This document shows positions 1 to 10,350 of a DNA stretch of 64,000 nucleotides, piece by piece. Under the pieces are notes generated by a model that saw nothing but the letters and a program-made list of their open reading frames with translations, did not search any database and had not been told where the DNA came from. The stretch's first letter is position 1. Each line of letters opens with the position of its first letter. A program made the translations under genes and the position numbers. The stretch is from Streptomyces antimycoticus (GTDB lineage Bacteria; Actinomycetota; Actinomycetes; Streptomycetales; Streptomycetaceae), in assembly GCF_005405925.1 (NCBI RefSeq), contig NZ_BJHV01000001.1:7564001-7628000 (forward strand). Direction: 5' to 3'.

Positions 1-220
1 GGCTGAGCTTCAGCACCGCGGGCGTGCCGTCGGGCCATTGGCACCGCAACGTGACCGACGAGGCACCATCCGGGAGGGATTCACCGAGGGAAAGGTCCCA
101 ACGGGACGCCAACCGTGCGATCAGGTTCGGTGTGTCAGCGCACCATTCGGCAACCTGTGGACCGAATCGACGAACCAGCCGCGTCGTGACGCTGTCCACA
201 TCCACCCATCGTCGCTTCAC
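1..220 (-). CDS. Streptomycin 6-kinase / APH(6)-hydroxyurea phosphotransferase family, N-terminal part only
   Basis: An open frame without a stop runs from a GTG at 220 leftward off the window edge, giving about 73 residues. It contains a W-C-A-D-x-P-N-L-I-A-R-L-A-x-R-W-D-L pattern followed by a V-T-L-R-C-x-W-P-D-G-T-P-A-V-L-K-L-S strand. From memory this is the N-lobe start of the APH(6) family (StrA-like kinases that phosphorylate streptomycin or hydroxyurea), including the lysine-bearing strand that binds ATP. No good ribosome binding site precedes the GTG; the frame stays open for about 18 codons upstream, so the start is uncertain. It diverges from aconitase. The catalytic half lies outside the window, so activity cannot be judged. 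Confidence 0.68.
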   Translation of the reverse strand, partial: MKRRWVDVDSVTTRLVRRFGPQVAEWCADTPNLIARLASRWDLSLGESLPDGASSVTLRCQWPDGTPAVLKLS

Positions 221-396
221 GCGGGTCAGTCCGCCGCTCCCGGCCGTGGCCGTCAGCCACGCCTCCCCAGCCGGTCACGCCTCGGTGGCACGCAACCTTC
301 GATGAGACGGGACAGCCGGTGAGCACCCATGGACCACCCCGGGGACGCGCTCGCGCCAGGGCAGGGCATGACCGCGCGGGGGCGATGTATTAGAGT

Positions 397-414
397 TATC
401 TCGACATCGAGATA
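397..414. promoter_or_regulatory. TamR/MarR-type operator candidate upstream of aconitase
   Basis: TATCTCGACATCGAGATA is an 18-bp near-perfect inverted repeat (8-bp arms, 2-bp centre), about 130 bp upstream of the aconitase start. Streptomyces TamR, a MarR-family regulator responding to trans-aconitate/citrate, is known to control the aconitase gene through 18-bp inverted repeats of this kind. The match to TamR is an inference from shape and gene context. Confidence 0.6.
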
Positions 415-442
415 CCTGCTGGAAGACGCATCGCCGCCCCGT

Positions 443-461
443 GCCGGTAAGGCTTACCTAA
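443..461. promoter_or_regulatory. Iron-box-like site (DmdR/IdeR/DtxR type) in aconitase promoter
   Basis: The 19-mer at 443-461 matches the actinobacterial iron box TTAGGTTAGGCTAACCTAA at 14 of 19 positions by my count, with an intact GGC core and right arm. A further TTAG-rich stretch follows to about 477. It sits between the TamR-like palindrome and the aconitase ribosome binding site. Iron control of an Fe-S enzyme would make sense; binding is not shown. Confidence 0.4.
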
Positions 462-466
462 CTTAG

Positions 467-3295
<2,829 letters not shown>

Positions 3296-3337
3296 GCACG
3301 GCTTACGGCAGCGCCTTACGGGCGTTACGGCAGCGGC

Positions 3338-3373
3338 GACGGGCCGCACCCCCGGTGTGGGGTGCGGCCCGTC
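3338..3373. terminator. Bidirectional hairpin terminator between acnA and the GNAT gene
   Basis: A 15-bp perfect GC-rich stem (3338-3352 with 3359-3373) and 6-nt loop lies between two convergent stop codons, the typical Streptomyces terminator form without a clear U-tract. Confidence 0.8.
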
Positions 3374-3384
3374 CGCGTGCGCGG

Positions 3385-4266
3385 TCAGAGAAACGTCCCG
3401 GAGGGGATGTACGGCGTCGGCGGCGGCATCCCGCGCAGACACACATAGCCGCTGGTGGACAGCTCGAGCCCGGCCTCGAGCCCCACGTCCACCGCCCACT
3501 GCTGCTCGGCCGTCAGCCCCGCGACCCGGGCGTCGGTGCCCTCCGGAAGGCACAGCAGAGCCGCCGTCAGCAGCCGCTTCGCCAGCCGTCGCGAGGTCGC
3601 GGCCAGCAGCTCGACCTTGCCGTCCTCGGCGACGTAGCAGTAGCCGCTGCCCGCCAGGTCGTCCACGACCAGCAACCGGCGCTGGCGCACGAGCAGTTCA
3701 TGGTCGGCGCCGTGCGCGCCGCCCCGGGTGCGGCGGTCCACCGAGTCCAGCAGATCCCGGTGGCGGGCCACGCCCTCGTGGACGGCGCCGTCGGGCGGGG
3801 ACAGCCGCTCCTTGGTCTCCGGTCCGACGGTGCCGCGCAGCCGCATCGCCGGGTGCAGCGCGAATCCCGCACGCCGGTAGGTGCTCGCCGCGCGCGGGTC
3901 CTCCGAGCCGCAGATGATGCCGCGCAGGCAGCCCCGTCCGTACAGCAGCGCGGCGGCCAGCAACTCCCGGCCCACACCCTGCCGTTGGGCGCGCGGCAGC
4001 ACCGCGAGCAGCGCGAGCCCCCAGGTGCCCTCGCGCCGTGCGGACAGCGCCACGCCGAGCGGCATCCCGACGTCGTCCAGGGCGATCCAGCAGCCGCCCG
4101 GGTCGGTACGGGCGAGATGCCGGTGCCGGTCGTGGATCTCGGCGACGTACCCCGGCGGCAATCCGTCCTTGCCCGCGAGGGCGGCGGCGTCCCCGAAGGC
4201 GGCGGCCACCACCTCCCAGGCGGCCTCGGCGTCCTCGTCGGTGTCGCGTAGCTGGCGGAGGATCAT
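3385..4266 (-). CDS. GNAT-family N-acetyltransferase
   Basis: A 293-residue protein from the ATG at 4266, the first start giving a sensible N-terminus (MILRQLRDTDEDAEAAWEVV). The N-terminal half is a GNAT fold: the acetyl-CoA loop appears as V-L-P-R-A-Q-R-Q-G-V-G-R-E-L-L, followed by the A-x-x-x-Y-R-R-A-G-F motif B strand. The C-terminal ~130 residues look like a second, degenerate acetyltransferase-like half. The substrate is unknown. It converges with aconitase and diverges from the GH92 gene; the LacI-type operator at 4337 lies in the shared intergenic region, so it could also influence this gene. Confidence 0.8.
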   Translation of the reverse strand: MILRQLRDTDEDAEAAWEVVAAAFGDAAALAGKDGLPPGYVAEIHDRHRHLARTDPGGCWIALDDVGMPLGVALSARREGTWGLALLAVLPRAQRQGVGRELLAAALLYGRGCLRGIICGSEDPRAASTYRRAGFALHPAMRLRGTVGPETKERLSPPDGAVHEGVARHRDLLDSVDRRTRGGAHGADHELLVRQRRLLVVDDLAGSGYCYVAEDGKVELLAATSRRLAKRLLTAALLCLPEGTDARVAGLTAEQQWAVDVGLEAGLELSTSGYVCLRGMPPPTPYIPSGTFL

Positions 4267-4336
4267 GAGCCCATGATGGCGCGTCCGGTGAGGGGATTGT
4301 CGGTACGCGGAAGCGGCTTGCTCGACCGGCGAACGC

Positions 4337-4348
4337 GACAACGTTGTC
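4337..4348. promoter_or_regulatory. LacI-family operator candidate upstream of first GH92 mannosidase
   Basis: GACAACGTTGTC is a perfect 12-bp palindrome with the central CG typical of LacI-family sites. The identical sequence occurs at 14233-14244, next to the start of the other GH92 gene. Confidence 0.7.
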
Positions 4349-4497
4349 AGCATGACTTTAACGATCAGTACGCCGCCAACCGGGTGTCCCTGTCAAGACC
4401 GTTCGCGCACTCTTACGGCCGACGGCCCCTGTGCGGTACGGTCCCCACGGCTTGTTCGACCCGGTGATCGCGGCCCTTCCGACAAGGTGGGACCGCA

Positions 4498-7400
4498 ATG
4501 CCCTCAAGACCCCTGGCCGCCCTGGCGGCCGCGGCCCTGACTGCGGGGCTCCTCGCCACCGCGGCCACCGCGCCAGCGTCGGCCGCCCCGCCGCCGACGC
4601 TGGTCAAGGACCCGGCGGCGTACGTCGATCCGCTGATCGGCAGCTCGGCCGGCGGCAACACCTTCCCCGGCGCCGTCGCCCCTTCGGCATGCTGTCGTGG
4701 AGCCCGGAGAACACCCGCGGAGACGCCACCCGTACCGCCGCGCCCGGCGGCTACCACTACGACGCCACCCGCGTCCGCGGCTTCAGCCTCACCCATATGT
4801 CCGGCACCGGCTGTGCGGGCGGCGCGGGGGACATCCCCTTCTTCCCTCATGTGGGCGAGGTCACCTCCTCACCCGCCGCCGACACCAAGGACCAGGTCTA
4901 CGCCGCCGACTTCAGCCATTCCGACGAGACCGCCGAGCCCGGCCGCTACAAGGTCTCCCTCGCCTCCGGCGCCGGCGCGGAGCTGACCGCCACCGCCCGT
5001 ACCGGCTCGGCCCGCTTCAGCTACCCCGCCGACAAGACCGCCTCCCTGCTGATCCGCACCTCCTCCTCCGAGGTCGGCAGCAGCGCCGCCGACCTCACCA
5101 TCGACCCGGCGCACCGCACCGTCTCCGGCTCGGTGACCGGCGGCAACTTCTGCGGCTATCTCGACCCCGAGGGGCGCCGGAGCTACTACACCCTGCACTT
5201 CACCGCGGTCTTCGACACCGCGTTCACCGCCCAGGGCACCTGGCAGGACGGCACGCTGCGGCCCGGCACGACCAGCGCCGAGGGCGGCTCCAGCTATGGC
5301 ACCGACGGCCGTCCGGTGGCCGGGAAGGGCTCCGGCGGCTACCTCCAATTCGCCTCGGGCACCCGCCGGGTGGGCGTCAAGGTCGGCATCAGCTACGTCG
5401 ACGACAAGGGCGCCCGGGCCAACCTCGCCGCCGAGAACCCGCCGCGGCGCGGCTTCGACCAGGTGCGCACCGCCGCGTACGACGCCTGGCGGCGGCAGCT
5501 GGCCGCCATCCGGGTCGGCGGCGGCGCGGACGCGGACCGCACCGCCTTCTACACCGCGCTCTACCACTCCCTGCTGCACCCCAATGTCATCAGTGACACC
5601 GACGGCCGCTACCGGGGCAGCGACGGTGAGGTGCACCGGGTGAGCCGGGGCCACCGGGCCCAGTACGGCACCTTCTCCGGCTGGGACATCTACCGCTCCC
5701 AGCTCCAGCTGCTCACCCTGCTGGAGCCGCGGGCGGGCTCCGACATCGCCCAGTCCCTGCTGAACCTCGCCCAGCAGAACGGCGGCGTCTGGGACCGCTG
5801 GCTCCAGGGCGCCTCGGGGACGCATGTGATGAACGGCGATCCGTCGGCCGCCGCCCTCGCCGGGATCCGGGCCTTCGGCGGCGGCGACTTCGACCTCGAC
5901 GCCGCCCTCGACTCGCTTCTCAAGGCGGCCACCGTGCCGACGGAGAAGGACCTCAGCCCGGCGGGCAAGCCCATCATGTCGGTCGGCCAGCGGCCCTCCC
6001 TCGACAGATACCTCGAGCTGCACTACATGCCGTCCGTCTCCAACGCGTGGGGCGGCGCGGCCGAGACCCTGGAGATGTCCGGCGCGGACTTCGCCCTCTC
6101 CCAGCTGGCGCGGGCCGCGGGCCGTAAGGACACCGCCGACACCTTCGCGCACCGCGCCCAGTGGTGGCAGAACAACTTCAACGCCGCCGCCGACCCGGAG
6201 ACCGGCGGCTATATCGCCAACCGTAAGGCCGACGGCAGTTGGGTCACCGGCTTCACCCCGGCCACCGGCAACGGCTTTGTCGAGGGCACCAGCGCCCAGT
6301 ACACCTGGATGGTCCCGCACAACCCCGCCGGTCTCTTCGCCGCGATGGGCGGTAAGGACGCCGCGATCAAGCGTCTGGACGCCTTCTTCCACGACGCCGA
6401 CGGGGGCTGGGCGCTCACCGGGGCGGGTGGCGAGAAGTCCGAGCTGGACAACGAGCCGTCGATCAACGTCCCGTATCTCTACGCGTACGCCGGGCAGCCG
6501 TACAAGACCCAGGAGACCGTGCGCGCCGCGATGCGTCAGCTGTGGACCACGAAGCCCGACGGCATCCCCGGCAACGACGATCTCGGCGAGATGTCCTCGT
6601 GGTACGTCTTCTCCGCCCTCGGCATGTACCCGCAGGTGCCCTCCCGCGCCGAACTCGTCCTGGCCTCGCCCCTCTTCCCGCGGATCGAGATCGACCGCGG
6701 TGCCCGGGACATCTCCATCCGCGCCCCGCAGGCCGCGCCCGACGCGCCGTACGTCCAGTCACTGAAGGTGGACGGGCGGGTGAGCGACCGCCCCTGGCTG
6801 CCGGAGTCCTTCGTCCGGCACGGCGGCACGCTGGACTACACCCTGTCCGACGCCCCCGACCGCGCCTGGGGCGCGTCCCCGGCCGACGCCCCGCCCTCCT
6901 TCCGCGACGGCGAGCAGCCGTATCAGATCGGGGTCGGGCCGACCACGGGCACGCTCGCCCCCGGCGAGAGCCTGACCGTGAAGGTGGCCGCCGTCCCGGT
7001 CGGCGAGGGCGACCGCCCCGAGGTGCGCTTCACCACCGACGCCCCCGACGGGCTCACCGCCTCACCCGCCTCCGGGACGGTGGGCCCGGACGGCACGGCA
7101 GAGATCTCCCTGCGCGCGGGGAAGGACACGGCCGAGGGCTTCTACGACGCGAAGGTCACGGTGACCAGCGAGGACACCAAGGTCGTCCAGCCCATCACGC
7201 TGACCGTCGCCGCCCCCGGCACCCTGCTCGCCGCGTACAACAACACCGGCGCGACCGACGACGACGGTGAGCACGACGAGGGCGACTACGACGGCGGCGG
7301 CTGGAGCTACTCCCGCCAGGCCCTCGCCGCCGCCGGCCTCGAACCGGGCGCCAAGGGGACCACGCAGGGCCTGGACTACACCTGGCCCGCCTCCCCGCCC

Positions 7401-7775
7401 GGCCGCCCCGACAACGCCTCCACCACCGGCCAGACCATCGCCCTGCCCCCGTCCACCGGCCTCTCCTTCCTCGGCAGCGCCGTCAACGGCAACCAGAAGG
7501 CCACGGCCAAGGTCACCTACACGGACGGCAGCTCGGACGAGGCGGACCTGTCCTTCACCGACTGGACGGTGGGAGGCGGCGGCGGAACGGTCCAGTACGG
7601 AAACGTGACCCTCGCCAAGACCGGCTACCGCAACATCAGCGGCGGCGACAAGGACGTGGTGGACGCGTACATCTTCGCCACGAAGGCGTTCCGGGCGCCC
7701 GAGGGCAAGACGGTCAAGAGCGTCACCCTGCCCGACAACGCGGATCTCCACGTCTTCGCGATCGCCCGCGGCTGA
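4498..7775 (+). pseudogene. Secreted GH92 alpha-1,2-mannosidase with a single-base frameshift near the 5' end
   Basis: The ATG at 4498 follows AAGGTGG at 7-nt spacing and begins a clear signal peptide (basic start, Ala/Leu core, ASAAP cleavage) and the GH92 start YVDPLIGSSAGGNTFPGAVAP. At 4678-4684 the frame is lost: a run of four C where five would continue P-F-G-M-L-S-W, found in the next frame and open to 7775. The rejoined product would be about 1,090 residues: GH92 N-domain, the (alpha/alpha)6 domain with G-N-D-D-L-G-E-M-S-S-W-Y, a NEW3-like domain near 6950-7200 and an NPCBM-like beta domain at the end. GH92 enzymes are Ca-dependent exo-mannosidases acting on N-glycans or mannans. Either the gene is inactive or one C was lost in sequencing; the rest shows no decay. 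Confidence 0.85.
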
Positions 7776-7816
7776 CGGAGTCACCCTCAAGGGCCACTGC
7801 ATACGATCGAGTGAGG

Positions 7817-7847
7817 CGAGGGCAAGTGCCACCGGCACTTGCCCTCG
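7817..7847. terminator. Terminator after first GH92 gene
   Basis: A 14-bp perfect stem (7817-7830 with 7834-7847), 3-nt loop, followed by TTTCATT: an unusually canonical rho-independent form for this genome. Confidence 0.85.
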
Positions 7848-7866
7848 TTTCATTAGCTTTCGACGC

Positions 7867-8265
7867 ATGGTCAGTTCTTCACATGAAGCCCTCCACCGGA
7901 TTTTCCAGGAGGACACCGGGCCATCGTATGAGCGCTCAGACAACGTCGAAGCGGGACTCGGAAACACCCCGGCGCGAAAGATCTGGAGCGACCTGATGTC
8001 CGCGTTGCTGAACTTCTTCCGTTCCGAGCACGCCCAGCGAGCCTTTGCAGAGGTGCGGGCCGAGGCACGGGCCGAAGCACGGGCTGAAACCCGGGTCGAG
8101 GTCCGCGCCGAGAGCGTCTTGCGGGTCCTCAATACTCGCGGGCTTGAGATCACTGCCGAGGTCCGCGAGCGCGTCCGCGCGTGCAAGGATCAGGACCTCC
8201 TCGACACCTGGCTGGATCGGGCCGTGACCGCCTCCCGCGCCGAGGAGCTGTTCATCGACGGTTAG
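7867..8265 (+). pseudogene. Remnant of Rpn-family recombination-promoting nuclease / putative transposase
   Basis: The 132-residue frame begins with MVSSSHEALHRIFQED, the N-terminus I recall for Streptomyces Rpn/PDDEXK proteins of about 290-310 residues. It then jumps within 20 residues to the family's C-terminal part (GLGNTPARKIW, a charged R-A-E-A-R-A-E-A-R repeat, and VLNTRGLEITAEVRERV...DTWLDRAVTA). The central nuclease core (about 170 residues) is missing, apparently as an in-frame internal deletion around 7915-7950. Start codon and frame survive but the nuclease cannot be functional. It could persist as a short coiled-coil peptide. Confidence in the family is moderate because it rests on remembered homologues. 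Confidence 0.6.
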
Positions 8266-8273
8266 CGCTGCGG

Positions 8274-8312
8274 GGGCCGGGAGGGGAGACGTCGATGAAC
8301 CACTCCCGGCCC
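8274..8312. terminator. Hairpin between convergent Rpn remnant and NmrA gene
   Basis: GGGCCGGGAG (8274-8283) pairs with CTCCCGGCCC (8303-8312) across a 19-nt loop, between convergent stops. Confidence 0.5.
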
Positions 8313-8351
8313 AGCAGCAGCGGCGGTGGTCATCCGCCCATCCCGGCCGGA

Positions 8352-9197
8352 TCAGCGGAAGGCCGTGATGTTGCGGAGCGCCCACTCGGCGAAGTGATGT
8401 GGCGGGCGGCCGAGGACCCGCTCGACGTCGGGGCTCACCCGCTGTTCGTCGGCCGTCGGATCGCCCAGGATCTCGAGCGTGCCGTCCGCGACGGGCTCCG
8501 GCATGAACCGCAGCATCTCCGCACGCGCCTGCGCCCGGCTCAGCTCGGTGAACCGTACGGGTTCGCCCAGCGCATCCCCGATCGTCTGCGCCTGCTCGCG
8601 TGGGGAGACCGGCGCCGGGCCGGTGAGTTCGTACGTACGCCCCGCGTGGCTTTGCCCCCGCAGCGTCGCCGCCGCGACCTCGGCGATGTCCGCCGGGTCC
8701 ACGACCGGCAGCCCCACATCGTCGAACGGCGCCGCGACCGTCCGCCGGGTACGGACCGACTCGGCCCAGGCGAACGCGTTGGAAGCGAAGCCTCCGGGTC
8801 GCAGGACCGTCCAGTCCAGCCCCGACGCCCGCACGGCCTCTTCGAGGGCCCGCATGGGGGCGTGGGATGCCGCCCGCGGCCGCGATCCGGCCGCCTGGGA
8901 GGAGAGCACGACCACGCGTCGTGCCCCGGCGGATCCGGCGTCCTCCAGGAGTTCGCGGACGAGCCGTTCGCCGAGCCGCAGTTCGCCCGCGAAGAGCAGG
9001 AACAGCGCGTCGGCCCCGTCCAGTGCGGGTCGCAGGCTCGCTGGGTCGGCCAGATCGGCCTGATGGTGACGTACCCCTTCCGGCAACTCCGGGCCGGCGG
9101 GCCGGCGCGACACGGCCGTCACCTGCTCGCCGACTGCCGCGAGCGCCTCCACCAGTGGCCGACCGACATTCCCGGTCGCTCCGGTTACCACGATCAT
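8352..9197 (-). CDS. NmrA/NAD(P)H-binding atypical short-chain dehydrogenase
   Basis: 281 residues from the ATG at 9197 (MIVVTGATGNVGRPLVEAL), preceded by GGGGAG. The T-G-A-T-G-N-V-G motif is the NAD(P)-binding loop of the NmrA/QOR2 group of atypical SDRs, which often lack the catalytic Tyr-x-x-x-Lys and act as redox sensors or quinone reductases. The rest fits (LDWTVLRPGGFASN, YELTGPAPVS). It is divergent from an HxlR regulator with a 96-bp gap holding a palindrome, the usual arrangement for an HxlR-controlled oxidoreductase induced by electrophiles. Substrate unknown. Confidence 0.85.
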   Translation of the reverse strand: MIVVTGATGNVGRPLVEALAAVGEQVTAVSRRPAGPELPEGVRHHQADLADPASLRPALDGADALFLLFAGELRLGERLVRELLEDAGSAGARRVVVLSSQAAGSRPRAASHAPMRALEEAVRASGLDWTVLRPGGFASNAFAWAESVRTRRTVAAPFDDVGLPVVDPADIAEVAAATLRGQSHAGRTYELTGPAPVSPREQAQTIGDALGEPVRFTELSRAQARAEMLRFMPEPVADGTLEILGDPTADEQRVSPDVERVLGRPPHHFAEWALRNITAFR

Positions 9198-9270
9198 GTG
9201 CGACTCCCCGTTCCGTAGTGGCAGACCTTGTCCTCGCCGCGGCACGGTGAAGCTAGCATCGTGGGGATAG

Positions 9271-9280
9271 TAGGTACCTA
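9271..9280. promoter_or_regulatory. Palindromic operator candidate for the HxlR regulator
   Basis: TAGGTACCTA, a perfect 10-bp palindrome, lies immediately before the Shine-Dalgarno of the HxlR gene in the NmrA/HxlR divergent promoter. HxlR proteins bind GTAC-centred dyads, so autoregulation plus control of the NmrA gene is a reasonable inference. Confidence 0.5.
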
Positions 9281-9293
9281 GAGGAAAGTGACT

Positions 9294-9671
9294 ATGTCGA
9301 AGGAACCGGAACAGGCGTGTCCGATCGCCCCCGTGGTCGACATCGTCTTCAGCCGCTGGACCACTCCCATCCTCTGGACGCTCCATGAACACGGCCGTCA
9401 GCGCTTCGTGGAGCTGCAGCGCCGCATCGGCACGATCACGCCCAAGGTGCTGACCCAGCGGCTGCGTCAACTGGAGCGCGACGGGTTGGTGCTGCGCACG
9501 TACCACCCGGAGGTCCCGCCCCGGGTGGAGTATGAGATCAGTGGGCTGGGCCGCAGCCTGGCACCGCTGTTCGCCTCGCTCGCGAGCTGGTCGGCCGAGA
9601 ACCTGGCCAAGGTCGAGCGGGCCCGGCTGGATTACGACGGTGAGGAGACGGCCCCTACCGCTCCTCGGTGA
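9294..9671 (+). CDS. HxlR-family transcriptional regulator
   Basis: 125 residues from the ATG at 9294, chosen over a GTG at 9288 because AGGAAAG (9282-9288) is correctly spaced. Motifs are those of the HxlR winged helix: C-P-I at the N-terminus (often a sensor cysteine), W-T-x-x-I-L-W-T-L, R-F-x-E-L-x-R-R-I-x-x-I-x-x-K-V-L-T-Q-R-L-R-x-L-E-R-D-G-L-V, and R-V-E-Y-x-I-S-x-L-G. It most likely represses or activates the divergent NmrA gene; the N-terminal Cys suggests redox or quinone sensing. Confidence 0.9.
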   Translation: MSKEPEQACPIAPVVDIVFSRWTTPILWTLHEHGRQRFVELQRRIGTITPKVLTQRLRQLERDGLVLRTYHPEVPPRVEYEISGLGRSLAPLFASLASWSAENLAKVERARLDYDGEETAPTAPR

Positions 9672-9679
9672 GGACAGCG

Positions 9680-10225
9680 CTAAGCGGCAGCGAAATCCAC
9701 CTCGGCCGCGGGCACTACGCGGATGCGGCGCCCCGGAAAGTCGATGTGCCGGAAAATCGCGTTGTGATGGGCGATCGACCGCTCCGGCGAGGCGAAATCG
9801 CCGGTGTCGGGCCGCTCGGATGTGGTGTGCCCGTCGGCGACCAGCACCACGTCGTACTGGTGGCTCAGCGCCTGCCGGGCCGTGGTGTCCACGCAGATCT
9901 CGGTCGCGAACCCGGTGACGACCACCTCGGTGACGCCCAGCGCCTTGAGGGTCTTGTCGAGATCCGTGTGCAGGAAGCTGTCCGCACTGGTCTTGTGGAC
10001 GACCGTCTCGTCAGCGGAGGGCGTGAGCTCGGGCACGATCCGCCAGCCCTCCGTATCGGCCTCCAGCCCACCGCCCCGGTGCTGAATCGTCACGACCGGT
10101 ACGCCCGCGGCTTTGGCGCGTTCGCGCAGCCCCGCGATCACGGCGACGGTCTCGGTGGCCCGGTACGAGATCGCCGCCAGGGCGTTCTGCATATCGATGA
10201 CGAGGAGCGCGGAGGCATGTGACAT
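9680..10225 (-). CDS. Isochorismatase-family cysteine hydrolase
   Basis: 181 residues from the ATG at 10225. The cysteine hydrolase triad is visible: Asp in LLVIDMQNAL, Lys in VVHKTSADSF and Cys in GFATEICVDTTAR. The family includes nicotinamidase, isochorismatase and N-carbamoyl hydrolases; the closest general type is the YcaC/isochorismatase-like group, with the actual amide substrate unknown. It ends 8 bp from the convergent HxlR stop and is a single gene with its own promoter region; the upstream GH92 transcript is likely stopped by the hairpin at 10312-10339. Confidence 0.85.
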   Translation of the reverse strand: MSHASALLVIDMQNALAAISYRATETVAVIAGLRERAKAAGVPVVTIQHRGGGLEADTEGWRIVPELTPSADETVVHKTSADSFLHTDLDKTLKALGVTEVVVTGFATEICVDTTARQALSHQYDVVLVADGHTTSERPDTGDFASPERSIAHHNAIFRHIDFPGRRIRVVPAAEVDFAAA

Positions 10226-10311
10226 GGACTCACCGTAACGGGCCGCCAGGCTCGCCGCGCGTGAGCCGCGTGAGCCGCGTGAGCCCTCTGCGGGGCCGGG
10301 CAGGTCGGGCA

Positions 10312-10339
10312 GGCCGGGTCCGTGCGTACGGACCCGGCC
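10312..10339. terminator. Terminator downstream of second GH92 gene
   Basis: GGCCGGGTCCGT (10312-10323) pairs perfectly with 10328-10339, leaving a GCGT tetraloop, just past the GH92 stop codon. Three 9-bp direct repeats (gcgtgagcc) lie next to it at about 10258-10284. Confidence 0.75.
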
Positions 10340-10350
10340 CACCCAGCGGC

